Positions 35,800 through 45,158 of a stretch of 47,477 nucleotides of DNA are shown in pieces. Within the stretch, counting starts at the first letter, position 1. Every line of letters starts with the position of its first letter. A model generated the notes under the pieces. That model was given only the letters and a program-made list of their open reading frames with translations, had not been told where the DNA came from and searched no databases. The position numbers and the translations under genes are program-made. Source of the stretch: an uncultured Clostridia bacterium (lineage in GTDB: Bacteria; Bacillota; Clostridia; Oscillospirales; Ruminococcaceae); assembly GCA_947586185.1 (NCBI GenBank), contig CANPXN010000019.1:1-47477 (forward strand), in the 5' to 3' direction.

Positions 35800-35928
35800 G
35801 TTTTGCCCCAGCCTTTCTTAATTTAATCTGTGGTTCAAATTATAATATAATAATGTGTATATTTTGTGAAGAAACGAAAAAGTTTTATGTAAATCTGACA
35901 CTCTTTACTAAATTTTGTGCTGTTTTCC

Positions 35929-35957
35929 TTGACATTTTAGATAAAAATTGATATAAT
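35929..35957 (+). promoter_or_regulatory. Sigma-A promoter of the phosphofructokinase gene
   Basis: TTGACA (35929-35934), 17-base spacer, TATAAT (35952-35957): a perfect consensus about 70 bases before the start codon. Confidence 0.92.
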
Positions 35958-36025
35958 AAATCTGAACTGTTAGGGAATTTTAACTATATTGAGAATAAAT
36001 TATTATTAATACAGGAGGATGAAAA

Positions 36026-37108
36026 ATGAAAAGACGAATAGGCATACTTACAAGCGGAGGTGACTGCCCGGGGCTTAATGCTACAATAAGAGGCGTTGCA
36101 AAGGCATGCTTTGAATGCTTCGGTCAGAATAATGTTCAGATCGTGGGAATTTCAAACGGTTATTACGGACTTATAAATAACATGTGCCGTGATATGGCTC
36201 CGTCGGAGTTTTCCGGTATTCTCACAAGGGGCGGCACGATCCTTGGTACAAAGCGTCAGCCGTTCAAGATGATGACGGTTATCGGCGAGGATAATGTTGA
36301 TAAAGTTAAGAATATGAAGGACACCTACAGAAAGCAGAAGCTTGACTGCCTCCTCACTCTCGGAGGAAACGGTACTCATAAGACCTCTCAGCTTTTAGCT
36401 TCCGAGGGACTTAATGTTATAGGACTTCCTAAGACTATTGACAATGATATATATGGCACGGACGTAACCTTCGGTTTCCATACGGCAGTTGATATTGCGA
36501 CTGATGCTATTGACAGACTGCATACCACTGCGGCAAGCCATTCAAGAATACTTTTATGTGAAATAATGGGAAATAAGGCAGGCTGGCTCACCCTTTATTC
36601 CGGTATTGCCGGGGGAGCCGATATTATCCTTATTCCTGAGATACCTTATGATATTGACATCGTATGCGAATCTGTTATGAAGAGGAATGAAAGCGGAAAG
36701 AACTTTTCGATCCTTGCCGTTGCAGAGGGAGCATATGATATCGAGGAGGCTAAGCTCAAGAAAAAGGAAAGAGCAAAGCTCAGAGCTGAAAAGGGTATCG
36801 TTACTGCTACAAGTCGCATAGCTGCTCAGATACAGCAGAAGACCGGTATAGAGGCGAGAGTCTGCGTTCCGGGACATATGCTCAGAGGCGGAAGCCCGAG
36901 CGCATATGACAGAATGCTTGCAACTCAGTTCGGAGTTCATGCTGCTAAGCTTATTTTGCAGGAAAAATACGGACGTACCGTTGCCAAGGTCGGAGGAGAG
37001 ATAACCTCAAACAAGCTTGCTGATATTGCCGGCAAGACGAAATTCGTTGATCCTAAGGATCAGCTTGTTTCTACCGCTAAAAATCTTGGAGTTTCATTTG
37101 GAGATTAA
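36026..37108 (+). CDS. 6-phosphofructokinase, group III type
   Basis: 360 residues. LTSGGDCPGLNATIRG (about 9-24), LTLGGNGTHKTSQLL (111-125), LPKTIDNDIYGTD (134-146), MGNKAGWLTLYSGIAGGA and PGHMLRGGSPSAYDR follow the family order. At the two positions that set donor choice it has Gly116 (equivalent to Gly104 of the E. coli enzyme) and Lys136 (equivalent to 124). Gly with Lys is the ATP-using combination in the group III clade, while Asp at the first site would mean pyrophosphate. It phosphorylates fructose 6-phosphate in glycolysis. AGGAGG precedes the ATG; it is transcribed alone. Confidence 0.93.
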   Translation: MKRRIGILTSGGDCPGLNATIRGVAKACFECFGQNNVQIVGISNGYYGLINNMCRDMAPSEFSGILTRGGTILGTKRQPFKMMTVIGEDNVDKVKNMKDTYRKQKLDCLLTLGGNGTHKTSQLLASEGLNVIGLPKTIDNDIYGTDVTFGFHTAVDIATDAIDRLHTTAASHSRILLCEIMGNKAGWLTLYSGIAGGADIILIPEIPYDIDIVCESVMKRNESGKNFSILAVAEGAYDIEEAKLKKKERAKLRAEKGIVTATSRIAAQIQQKTGIEARVCVPGHMLRGGSPSAYDRMLATQFGVHAAKLILQEKYGRTVAKVGGEITSNKLADIAGKTKFVDPKDQLVSTAKNLGVSFGD

Positions 37109-37126
37109 GAAGTTTAATAACCACTA

Positions 37127-37161
37127 AAAAAACCGGTTCGGAATTTTCCGAACCGGTTTTC
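37127..37161. terminator. Bidirectional terminator between pfk and purA
   Basis: AAAACCGGTTCGGAA pairs with TTCCGAACCGGTTTT between convergent stops at 37108 and 37166. Confidence 0.88.
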
Positions 37162-37165
37162 TATC

Positions 37166-38440
37166 TTATCTTTCAATGATCTGACTTCTGTCAGGGCCAA
37201 CGCCTATCATGGCGATATGACAGCCGCAAAGCTCTTCGAGACGAAGTATATATTTCTGACAAACCTCAGGCAGTTCTTCAAAAGTTCTGCATGCTGAAAT
37301 GTCTTCGTTAAAGCCTTCAGCTTCTTCATAGATCGGCTCGCAGCCTGCAAGCTCTTCAAGCGCCGGAGGGAAGTTTTCTGTAACTGTTCCGTCCGGCTTT
37401 TTATAGCCTATACAGATTTTCAGCGTTCCAAGACCGCTCAGTGTATCGAGCTTGTTTATCGCAAGACCGTCAAGGCCGTTAACTCTTACTGAGTGACGAA
37501 CGATAACTGCATCGAACCAGCCTGTTCTTCTCGGACGTCCGGTAGTAGTTCCGAACTCTCCGCCTATATTTCTGATCTTATCGCCAATCTCATCGTCAAG
37601 CTCCGTTGGGAAAGGTCCTTTTCCGACACGGGTCGTATATGCCTTTGCAACGCCGATAACATTGCTTATCATTCCAGGACCTGCGCCTGTTCCAACGCAT
37701 ACTCCGGCTGAAAGCGGATGTGATGAAGTTACATAAGGATATGTTCCGAAATCTATATCAAGAAGCGTAGCCTGCGCACCCTCAAACATTATTGTTTTTC
37801 CAGACTTGTGGGCTTCATATGTAAGAACGGATACGTCGTCAACATATTTCAGGAGCTGCTTGCCATACTCTGTATATTCAGCAATAACTGCGTCGATGTC
37901 AACAGCTTCTCCACCGTAAACCTCTGTGATTATTTTATTCTTGAGCATTCCGGTTGATCTTGCCTTTTCTGCAAAGACATCCGGATGAACAAGGTCGTAT
38001 ACCCTTATGCCGCAGCGTTCATATTTATCCATGTAGGCAGGTCCGATACCTCTTTTAGTAGTTCCTATATCTGAATTGCCTCTGAACTTTTCTGAAAGTC
38101 CGTCAAGAATGATATGCCATGGCATAACAACATGCGCTCTTGGGTCGATTTTCAGGTTATCCGTCTTTATTCCTCTTTCATGAAGGGATTTAAGCTCTCC
38201 GGTAAAGTCCTTAGGATCAAGAACCACGCCGGCGCCGATAAGGCAGAGCTTGTCAGAATAGAGTATTCCTGAAGGAATAAGGTGAAGCTTATATGTTTCA
38301 CCGTTGTTTACGACAGTATGTCCGGCGTTGTTACCGCCCTGTGAACGAACTACAACATCGGCGCGTGAAGCAAGGATATCAATAATTTTTCCTTTGCCCT
38401 CGTCGCCCCACTGAGTTCCAACAACAATATTTGCAGGCAT
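37166..38440 (-). CDS. purA: Adenylosuccinate synthetase
   Basis: 424 residues, full length. GTQWGDEGKGKIIDIL (about 8-23) is the GTP-binding P loop with catalytic Asp. GGNNAGHTVV, GIGPAYMDKY, FEGAQATLLDIDFGTYPYVT and GEFGTTTGRPRRTGWFDAV follow. It joins IMP and aspartate in AMP synthesis. The start at 38440 follows GAGGAAAT; the frame extends upstream without homology. A consensus promoter lies 55-85 bases upstream. Confidence 0.98.
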   Translation of the reverse strand: MPANIVVGTQWGDEGKGKIIDILASRADVVVRSQGGNNAGHTVVNNGETYKLHLIPSGILYSDKLCLIGAGVVLDPKDFTGELKSLHERGIKTDNLKIDPRAHVVMPWHIILDGLSEKFRGNSDIGTTKRGIGPAYMDKYERCGIRVYDLVHPDVFAEKARSTGMLKNKIITEVYGGEAVDIDAVIAEYTEYGKQLLKYVDDVSVLTYEAHKSGKTIMFEGAQATLLDIDFGTYPYVTSSHPLSAGVCVGTGAGPGMISNVIGVAKAYTTRVGKGPFPTELDDEIGDKIRNIGGEFGTTTGRPRRTGWFDAVIVRHSVRVNGLDGLAINKLDTLSGLGTLKICIGYKKPDGTVTENFPPALEELAGCEPIYEEAEGFNEDISACRTFEELPEVCQKYILRLEELCGCHIAMIGVGPDRSQIIER

Positions 38441-38495
38441 TGCATTTCCTCTTTTCAATCGTTTTATGTATACGCACAAGCTGCATACACAATTT

Positions 38496-38524
38496 ATTAT
38501 ATCAGAAAACGGTCTGATTTTCAA
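38496..38524 (-). promoter_or_regulatory. Sigma-A promoter of purA
   Basis: On the minus strand: TTGAAA (38519-38524), 17-base spacer, TATAAT (38496-38501). Confidence 0.85.
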
Positions 38525-38615
38525 GAGTAAATTGACATATTTTATAATAACCTGTTAGATTTAACAGAAAATACGGTAAATAAATGTGAAATAAATGAAA
38601 AACAGTCGGATTCTC

Positions 38616-38645
38616 TTGATAAATGCCAATATTTAATGTTATAAT
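38616..38645 (+). promoter_or_regulatory. Plus-strand promoter, antisense to the next gene and pointing to malQ
   Basis: TTGATA (38616-38621), 18-base spacer, TATAAT (38640-38645). No plus-strand gene begins until malQ at 39192, and the 38678-39061 gene lies on the opposite strand. Confidence 0.6.
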
Positions 38646-38677
38646 AAAAAAGTATACAGTCATGTGCAATGCTCAGG

Positions 38678-39061
38678 TTACGTAAATTTAAGTCTTATCC
38701 TTTCGCAAATAAACATTGCAGGGATACAGACAAAAAACCAAAGCACTGTAAACGGCAGGCAGATCTGTCCCAGTATGTTAAAAGGCATATCGGAATAGTC
38801 CCAAACCTGCCAGCCCATTATTATATTATCAAGCACACCGACTGTAAACTCAACAGAGGTTATTATCAGTGAGCCGAGAAGACATTTCTGCCACATCGGC
38901 GCATTAAATAAATTTTTATTTATTTCATAGAGGACGGTAAGGATCAGTCCTCCGGTCAGAGCCATTGTCCAATGAGTGTAGCCACGGGCGGTTATTTCCA
39001 TAAGGCCGTAGGCAAAGCAGCCTGTAAGAAAGACAAACGCTCTGATTCCGGTTGCTTTCAA
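38678..39061 (-). CDS. Small membrane protein, CmpB-like (ABC-transporter type IV permease family)
   Basis: 127 residues with four predicted helices. EITARGYTHWTMALTGGLIL, VGVLDNIIMGWQVWDYSDMP and ILGQICLPFTVLWFFVCIP are typical of the short CmpB-like membrane proteins common in Clostridia; their role is not established. The start is most likely TTG at 39061: the strong AGGAGGTG site lies 6-7 bases before it, while the in-frame GTG at 39070 is part of that site. A plus-strand promoter at 38616 would run antisense through the gene. Confidence 0.75.
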   Translation of the reverse strand: MKATGIRAFVFLTGCFAYGLMEITARGYTHWTMALTGGLILTVLYEINKNLFNAPMWQKCLLGSLIITSVEFTVGVLDNIIMGWQVWDYSDMPFNILGQICLPFTVLWFFVCIPAMFICERIRLKFT

Positions 39062-39191
39062 TAGTTTCACCTCCTGAACTGCTGGTAGTAATTTTTAATT
39101 AGGGCATGTCCCGCCATGATGCGGCAGCCCATCCTAAGTTATTATGTATTAACTGAAATCCAATATACACATGAAAAGAGGTTTGAAGGTT

Positions 39192-40667
39192 ATGAGAAAA
39201 AGTGGTATTCTTCTTCACATATCAAGTCTTCCGTCGGCATACGGTATAGGAAAGTTCGGAAAGTCGGCATATGATTTTGTGGATTTTCTTGCGTCTGCCG
39301 GAGTAAAGTGCTGGCAGATACTTCCCCTTTCTCCGACAAGCTACGGAGATTCGCCTTATCAGTCGTTTTCTGTTTATGCAGGTAATCCTTATTTTATTGA
39401 TTTTGAAATGTTAAAGCATGAGGGACTTCTGAAAAGATCTGATTATGAGGGAGTCAAGTGGCAGGATAACGGCAGCAGCGTTAACTACAGCCTTGTTTAT
39501 CAGAACTGCTATAAGGTTTTAAGAGTGGCATATAAAAAATACCGCAAGGAGCTTTCCGACAGATATATAAAATTTACAGAGGAAAACGCTTCTTGGCTTA
39601 ATGATTATGCCCTTTTTATGGCGCTTAAATTCAAATTTGACGGAAAGCCGTGGTATCAGTGGGACGAGGCTCTTGCAAAGCGTGACAAGGCGGCTCTTGA
39701 AAAGGCTGAGGCGGAGCTTAAAAAGGATATTGAGTTTTTTAAGTTTATCCAGTATAAATTTTTCAAGCAGTGGAGAAACTTAAAGAAATATGCAAACGAC
39801 AACGGTGTTGAAATAATCGGGGACATGCCTATTTATGTTTCCTATGACAGCGTTGAGGCATGGTCGTGTCCGGAGCTTTTTCAGTTTGATAAAAACAAGA
39901 AGCCGTCCGCTGTTGCAGGCTGTCCGCCGGACGACTATGCTAAAACCGGTCAGCTGTGGGGAAACCCTCTTTATGATTGGGAATACCATAAAAAAACAAG
40001 CTATAAGTGGTGGATCGACCGTATAAAGTTCTCTTCTGAAATATATGATACAGTGAGGATAGATCACTTCAGAGGCTTTGAAAGCTATTACTCGATCCCT
40101 TACGGAAACAAGACTGCTGAAAAGGGCGAGTGGAAAAAGGGTCCTGGAGCAGAGCTTTTTGAAGCTGCGGAAAAGGAGCTTGGAAAGCTGAGCATTATTG
40201 CTGAGGACCTTGGCTTTATTACAGAGGACGTTCATGAAATGCTCCGCAAGGTCGGCTATCCGGGAATGAAGGTCTTGCAGTTCGCATTCTATGACGGAGG
40301 AAAAAGCGAGCATCTGCCCCATAATTTTGAAAATTCAAACTGCTTTGCATATACCGGAACTCATGACAACGAAACACTGAGAGGCTGGGTCGCAGGAGCT
40401 TCAAAGGAAACCTTAAAGTTCTGCCGTGATTACCTGAACGTTGTTAAAAAGAAAGAAATTCCATGGGGCATGATTCGTGCCGTATGGGGAAGTGTTGCAC
40501 AGGTTGCCGTGGCTCAGATGCAGGATTTTCTGGAAAGCGATGCGGCTGCGAGAATGAACACGCCGTCGGTGCTTGGAAACAACTGGCAGTTCAGAACAAA
40601 AGCTGAGGACTTTAACGAAAAGCTTGCTAAGAAAATTCTTAAATTAAATAAAATGTATAACAGATGA
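39192..40667 (+). CDS. malQ: 4-alpha-glucanotransferase (amylomaltase, GH77)
   Basis: 491 residues. SGILLHISSLPSAYGIGKFG begins the GH77 fold. The catalytic nucleophile is Asp291 (VRIDHFRGFESY), the acid Glu338 (IIAEDLGF) and the transition-state Asp392 (TGTHDNET). It rearranges maltodextrins, lengthening chains and releasing glucose. The ATG at 39192 follows AGAGG; the ATG at 39171 has no site. glgP starts 11 bases after the stop, so the two form a glycogen/maltodextrin operon. Confidence 0.95.
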   Translation: MRKSGILLHISSLPSAYGIGKFGKSAYDFVDFLASAGVKCWQILPLSPTSYGDSPYQSFSVYAGNPYFIDFEMLKHEGLLKRSDYEGVKWQDNGSSVNYSLVYQNCYKVLRVAYKKYRKELSDRYIKFTEENASWLNDYALFMALKFKFDGKPWYQWDEALAKRDKAALEKAEAELKKDIEFFKFIQYKFFKQWRNLKKYANDNGVEIIGDMPIYVSYDSVEAWSCPELFQFDKNKKPSAVAGCPPDDYAKTGQLWGNPLYDWEYHKKTSYKWWIDRIKFSSEIYDTVRIDHFRGFESYYSIPYGNKTAEKGEWKKGPGAELFEAAEKELGKLSIIAEDLGFITEDVHEMLRKVGYPGMKVLQFAFYDGGKSEHLPHNFENSNCFAYTGTHDNETLRGWVAGASKETLKFCRDYLNVVKKKEIPWGMIRAVWGSVAQVAVAQMQDFLESDAAARMNTPSVLGNNWQFRTKAEDFNEKLAKKILKLNKMYNR

Positions 40668-40678
40668 GGTGTAAAAAA

Positions 40679-43027
40679 ATGATAGATAGGGAACAGTTTA
40701 AAAAGGATTTTGCCGAGGCTCTTGGCAATGAAAGGAATCCTCAGAAGATTCATAATATACTTGGAAACGTTGTAATGAAGCATACTTCGGAAAATTGGGA
40801 GAAGTCGAGAAATCTTCACAGAATGAGCAGGAGAGCATGCTATTTTTCAATGGAATTTCTCGTTGGAAGAGCCATTTACAACAACCTTATGAGCCTTGGA
40901 ATTTACGATGAGGCTGAAAGAGTTCTCAACGAAAACGGCATGAGCATAGCTGTTATGGAGGAGGTCGAGGACGCAGCTCTTGGAAACGGAGGCCTTGGAC
41001 GTCTTGCTGCATGCTTTTTAGACAGCGCTGCGGCTATGAAGCTTCCTCTTGACGGATACGGTATACGCTACAAGTACGGATTGTTCAAACAGGGTATCAG
41101 TGACGGATTCCAGACTGAAACTGCTGACGATTGGACAAGATACGGCGACCCGTGGTCTGTGAGAAACGATGACGAGGCGGTATTGGTCGAGTATAACGGT
41201 CAGACAGTAAAGGCTGTTCCTTACGATATGCCGGTTTATGGCTGGGGAACAAAGCATGTAGGCACTTTAAGACTGTGGCAGGCTGAGGCTGTAAATGAGT
41301 TTGATTTTGCGCTTTTCAATGACCAGAAATATACGGAGGCTGTTATGGAGAAAAACAGCGCCGAGGATATTTCAAGAGTACTTTATCCTAACGACGATAC
41401 AAGAGAGGGCAAGAAGCTTAGACTCAAGCAGCAGTATTTCTTCTGCTGTGCATCCCTTACAGATATCATAAAGAAGCATAAAAAGCGTTTCGGTACTCTT
41501 GTTAACCTTGCAGACAGCGTTACAGTTCAGCTTAATGATACGCATCCGGTAATTTCCATCCCTGAGCTTATACGACAGCTGAGAAACGACGGAATGGACT
41601 TTGATAAAGCATTTGCCATTGCTAAAAAGGTATTCAACTACACAAACCATACTGTAATGCCGGAGGCTCTTGAAAAGTGGGAGTGCTCTCTTGTGGAGGA
41701 GCTGCTGCCGGAAATTTACTCTATTATAATTCAGATAAATGAAAAACTTATTGCTGAAATGTATGAAAAAGGCGTAAAGCCGGAAAATATCGAAAAGGTA
41801 AAGATCATAAAGAGCAATATGGTCAATATGGCTGACATGGCTGTTTACTGCTCTTCCTATGTAAACGGTGTTGCGGAGATTCATACTGAAATTTTGAAGG
41901 ATTCTGTTCTTGCTGATTGGTACAAGCTTTATCCTGAGCGTTTCCAGAACAAGACAAACGGTATTACTCAGCGCAGATGGCTTGCCCTTTGCAACCGTGA
42001 CCTGTCAGACCTCATTACAGAGCTTCTTGGCACTGATGAATGGGTGGGCGATCTTGGGATGCTTAAACGCCTTAGCGGCTATGCGGAAAACGATCAGATC
42101 ATAAGACGATTCCTTGACATAAAGGCTAAGAACAAGAGGACCCTTGCCGCTTATATAAATGAAAAGGAAAACACCAAAATAAATCCTGACAGTGTGTTTG
42201 ACATTCAGATAAAGAGGCTTCATGAATATAAGCGTCAGCTTCTCAATGCGTTTTCTATCCTGTGGCTCTACTTCGGCATTAAGTCCGGAGAGATTCAGGA
42301 TATGCAGCCGGTTACATTCATTTTCGGCGCAAAGTCTGCTCCGGGCTATAGGAGAGCAAAGGGAATTATTAAGTATATAAATGAGATCGCAAGGCTTGTT
42401 GAAAATGATCCTAAGACAAAGGACCTTATTAAGGTTGTATTTGTTTCAAATTATAATGTATCCTATGCTGAAAAGCTTATTCCGGCAGCGGATGTTTCAG
42501 AGCAGATCTCAACTGCCGGTACAGAAGCGTCTGGTACGGGAAATATGAAGCTTATGCTTAACGGCGCAGTTACTCTCGGAACATATGACGGAGCAAATAT
42601 TGAGATCGTTCAGGAGGCAGGAGAGGAAAATAACTATATCTTTGGCGCTAAGGTGGAAGACCTGAAAAAAATCATGCCGGAATATTCAAGCAGAAAGCTG
42701 TTTTCAGAAAATGAAAAGATAAGACGTGTTGTTGAAACTCTTATTGACGGTACTGTTTCAGACGGCGGTACAGGTGCGTTCAGAGAGCTTTATTTCTCAC
42801 TTCTGGACGGCGCTTCATGGCATGCGCCTGATAATTATTATCTGTTGGGCGATCTTGAGAGCTATGTGAATACTAAGCTCAGATGCCTTGGCGATTATAA
42901 GAACAGCCAGCTTGAATTTGGTAGAAAAATGTGGCTGAATATGTGCAATGCCGGAAAGTTCAGCTCGGACAGAACTATTGACGATTATGCTAAAAATATA
43001 TGGCATATAGGCACGGTAAGAATTTAA
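40679..43027 (+). CDS. glgP: Glycogen/maltodextrin phosphorylase
   Basis: 782 residues (GT35). ACYFSMEFLVGRAIYNNLM, EDAALGNGGLGRLAACFLDS, GYGIRYKYGLFKQ, VQLNDTHPVISIPEL and the pyridoxal phosphate site EASGTGNMKLMLNGAVTLGT with Lys624 are intact, as is the C-terminal SSDRTIDDYAKNIWHI. It releases glucose 1-phosphate from alpha-1,4-glucan ends and works with MalQ. The start at 40679 follows GAGGTG. Its stop codon is the left edge of a beheaded dockerin gene, which suggests a past rearrangement just after glgP. Confidence 0.96.
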   Translation: MIDREQFKKDFAEALGNERNPQKIHNILGNVVMKHTSENWEKSRNLHRMSRRACYFSMEFLVGRAIYNNLMSLGIYDEAERVLNENGMSIAVMEEVEDAALGNGGLGRLAACFLDSAAAMKLPLDGYGIRYKYGLFKQGISDGFQTETADDWTRYGDPWSVRNDDEAVLVEYNGQTVKAVPYDMPVYGWGTKHVGTLRLWQAEAVNEFDFALFNDQKYTEAVMEKNSAEDISRVLYPNDDTREGKKLRLKQQYFFCCASLTDIIKKHKKRFGTLVNLADSVTVQLNDTHPVISIPELIRQLRNDGMDFDKAFAIAKKVFNYTNHTVMPEALEKWECSLVEELLPEIYSIIIQINEKLIAEMYEKGVKPENIEKVKIIKSNMVNMADMAVYCSSYVNGVAEIHTEILKDSVLADWYKLYPERFQNKTNGITQRRWLALCNRDLSDLITELLGTDEWVGDLGMLKRLSGYAENDQIIRRFLDIKAKNKRTLAAYINEKENTKINPDSVFDIQIKRLHEYKRQLLNAFSILWLYFGIKSGEIQDMQPVTFIFGAKSAPGYRRAKGIIKYINEIARLVENDPKTKDLIKVVFVSNYNVSYAEKLIPAADVSEQISTAGTEASGTGNMKLMLNGAVTLGTYDGANIEIVQEAGEENNYIFGAKVEDLKKIMPEYSSRKLFSENEKIRRVVETLIDGTVSDGGTGAFRELYFSLLDGASWHAPDNYYLLGDLESYVNTKLRCLGDYKNSQLEFGRKMWLNMCNAGKFSSDRTIDDYAKNIWHIGTVRI

Positions 43028-43707
43028 GTGGAACGCCCCTTATCAAGGGTCAGACCGGAGTGCTGTATGTTGACGGCTGGGTCGTAGGCGATGACGGGAC
43101 ACTAACGTCCGTTAACATAAAAGAGGGGACACGAGGGATAGCGGCATTTTCATTTTGGCTTAGCAGTATCGAAGAATTAACTCTGCCGCAAAGCCTTAAA
43201 TACATCTGTGAGCATAGCTTTTACAGCTGTGCAAAGCTTAAAACTGTAGCTATCCCGTCAGAGGTTTCTGTAATAGGCACTGAGGAATTCGGTCAATGTT
43301 ATGGGCTTGAGAGAATTGTAATAATGAATCCTGACTGTGAGATAAAGGATACCGACAGTACTTTTGGAAAGCTGAGTGATGATATCACTAAAAGCTGTGA
43401 CTATACTTTATATTCATATAAAAATTCCACGACTCAGGCTTATTCGGAAAAGTATAACAGAAAGTTTTTTGCTATAAATAATTACGGAGTTATAGGCGAC
43501 TCAAACGGCGATAAAAGGGTTTCTGCGTCAGACGCATCCACTATATTCAGTGAATACAGGAGAAGCTATCGTGGAGAGAGTGCAAAGTTTACAAGCGAGC
43601 AGATAAGAGTCTGCGACTCCAATGAGGATGGAAAGATAACTGCCTTGGATGCTTCATATGCTTTTTCAGCGTATAAAAAGGCATACAGAGCTAATGGAGA
43701 ATATTGA
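43000..43707 (+). pseudogene. 5'-truncated LRR-dockerin protein gene
   Basis: The frame encodes about 235 codons. The first nine read through the glgP 3' end in another frame; homology starts at about 43027 with SGTPLIKGQTG, which matches the middle of LRR_5 proteins such as the 15987 product (SGTALVNNQTD). Two or three repeats follow, then a complete dockerin (about 43486-43700, GDSNGDKRVSASDAS and SNEDGKITALDAS). Signal peptide, promoter and early repeats are missing and there is no ribosome site, so it is a remnant cut at the glgP stop codon. Any product would stay in the cytoplasm. Confidence 0.85.
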
Positions 43708-43709
43708 TT

Positions 43710-45041
43710 ATGACTAAATTGCTTAATACAGCAGCGCTGCTTTTGATAACAAACGCTTTTATGTTGCTTTCACTGTTTTCACAGTCAATGATATTGTCAG
43801 TGCCGGTATTTATTCTTGCGCTTATTGGATTTTTTGCGATCATGGTAAGACCTTTCGACAGAAAAGCATATACCACGAAAACGAAGATCATGCATGGGGG
43901 AACTCAACTGCTTTTTGCGTTCATTGTAAGCACTACCATAAACCTTGCTTTGCTGTTTGTGTATTTCTTAATGCGTGACGCTGCGGATATACGCACAAGG
44001 ACTCTTGTAATACATATTATCTTAGGAGTTTTAGGGGAGGCAGCCGTTTTTTGGAACGGCATCATAAGAGTATACTGCACCTCCACTCAGCTGGGAATAA
44101 AATGGAGAGTCATTGGCGCTTTGGTAGGTATGATACCTGTAGCGCATCTGTTTGCTCTTGCAAAAATCATATCCATTACTGAAAACGAGTATTTGTTTGA
44201 AACAGAAAAGTATGAGTTTGATAATCAGAGGGTAAACAGTCAGGTTTGCAAAACGAAATATCCTATACTGCTGGTTCATGGCGTGTTTTTCAGGGATATA
44301 CGCTTCTTCAATTACTGGGGAAGAATCCCGGCGGCTTTGAAGAAAAACGGTGCTGAGATTTATTACGGAGAGCAGCAGTCTGCGGCTCCCGTCAAGGATT
44401 GCGCAGGAGAAATTTCACGCAGGATAGAAGCAATTGTGAAAGAAACCGGATGTGAAAAAGTAAACATTATCGCTCACTCAAAGGGAGGTCTTGACAGCCG
44501 TTATGCGGTAAGTCTTCTTGGGGCGGATAAATATACGGCTTCTCTTACAACTATAAATACTCCTCACAGAGGCTGCATGTTTGCTGATTACCTACTGAAA
44601 AAAGCTCCTGAGGGATTCAAGAAAAAGGTTGCAGGGACCTATAACAGCACTTTTAAACGATTAGGTGACAGCAATCCAGACTTTATAGGCGCTGTGTATG
44701 ACCTTACAGCGGAGAAGTGCCGTGAGCTTAACGATACGGTAAAAGACATGCCGGGAGTATATTATCAGAGCGTAGGCTCGGTTATGAAAAAGGCAAAAAG
44801 CGGTAAGTTTCCTCTTAACGCTGCATATCCACTTGTAAAGCACTTTGACGGCGCAAACGACGGACTTGTATCCCTTGAATCTGCAAAGTGGGGAGCTGAT
44901 TTTATCGAGCTTGTGTCAAAGGGTAAAAGGGGAATTTCCCACGGCGATGTTATTGATCTTAACAGGGAAAATATAAGAGGATTTGACGTAAGAGAGTTTT
45001 ATGTAAAGCTTGTAAGCGGCCTGAAGGAAAAGGGTTTTTAA
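43710..45041 (+). CDS. Membrane-anchored lipase-like alpha/beta hydrolase
   Basis: 443 residues. About four N-terminal helices (5-25, 30-46, 65-90, 100-118) and one near 135-155 precede an alpha/beta hydrolase domain (about 185-440) with the oxyanion LLVHGVFFRD, the nucleophile Ser in IIAHSKGGLDSRYA, TTINTPHRG and a late acidic/His pair (FDGANDGLV, GISHGDV). It resembles bacterial triacylglycerol lipases; the substrate is unknown. The ATG at 43710 follows GGAG; the frame opens three codons earlier with a TTG. It probably depends on transcription from the glgP side, as no clear promoter is seen in the remnant upstream. Confidence 0.8.
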   Translation: MTKLLNTAALLLITNAFMLLSLFSQSMILSVPVFILALIGFFAIMVRPFDRKAYTTKTKIMHGGTQLLFAFIVSTTINLALLFVYFLMRDAADIRTRTLVIHIILGVLGEAAVFWNGIIRVYCTSTQLGIKWRVIGALVGMIPVAHLFALAKIISITENEYLFETEKYEFDNQRVNSQVCKTKYPILLVHGVFFRDIRFFNYWGRIPAALKKNGAEIYYGEQQSAAPVKDCAGEISRRIEAIVKETGCEKVNIIAHSKGGLDSRYAVSLLGADKYTASLTTINTPHRGCMFADYLLKKAPEGFKKKVAGTYNSTFKRLGDSNPDFIGAVYDLTAEKCRELNDTVKDMPGVYYQSVGSVMKKAKSGKFPLNAAYPLVKHFDGANDGLVSLESAKWGADFIELVSKGKRGISHGDVIDLNRENIRGFDVREFYVKLVSGLKEKGF

Positions 45042-45085
45042 TAAAAAATCCGGACAGTATTAGTTCGATACTTATAAAGAAGTTT

Positions 45086-45128
45086 AAGTCCCGAAGCAAT
45101 TATTTATAACTGCTTCGGGACTTATTGT
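45086..45128. terminator. Hairpin after the lipase-like gene
   Basis: AAGTCCCGAAGCA pairs perfectly with TGCTTCGGGACTT around a 12-base loop. The T tract is broken, so termination may be moderate. Confidence 0.75.
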
Positions 45129-45158
45129 TAATATTCGATTATTTGCATAAATCAGAAT

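Noticed and set aside
35830-35850. tRNA-like GGTTCAAAT sequence
   Set aside because: No cloverleaf arms surround it; it is AT-rich promoter DNA of the second two-component system.
36026-37108. Pyrophosphate-dependent phosphofructokinase
   Set aside because: The Lys at the 124-type position alone could suggest this, but the residue at the 104-type position is Gly, which points to ATP.
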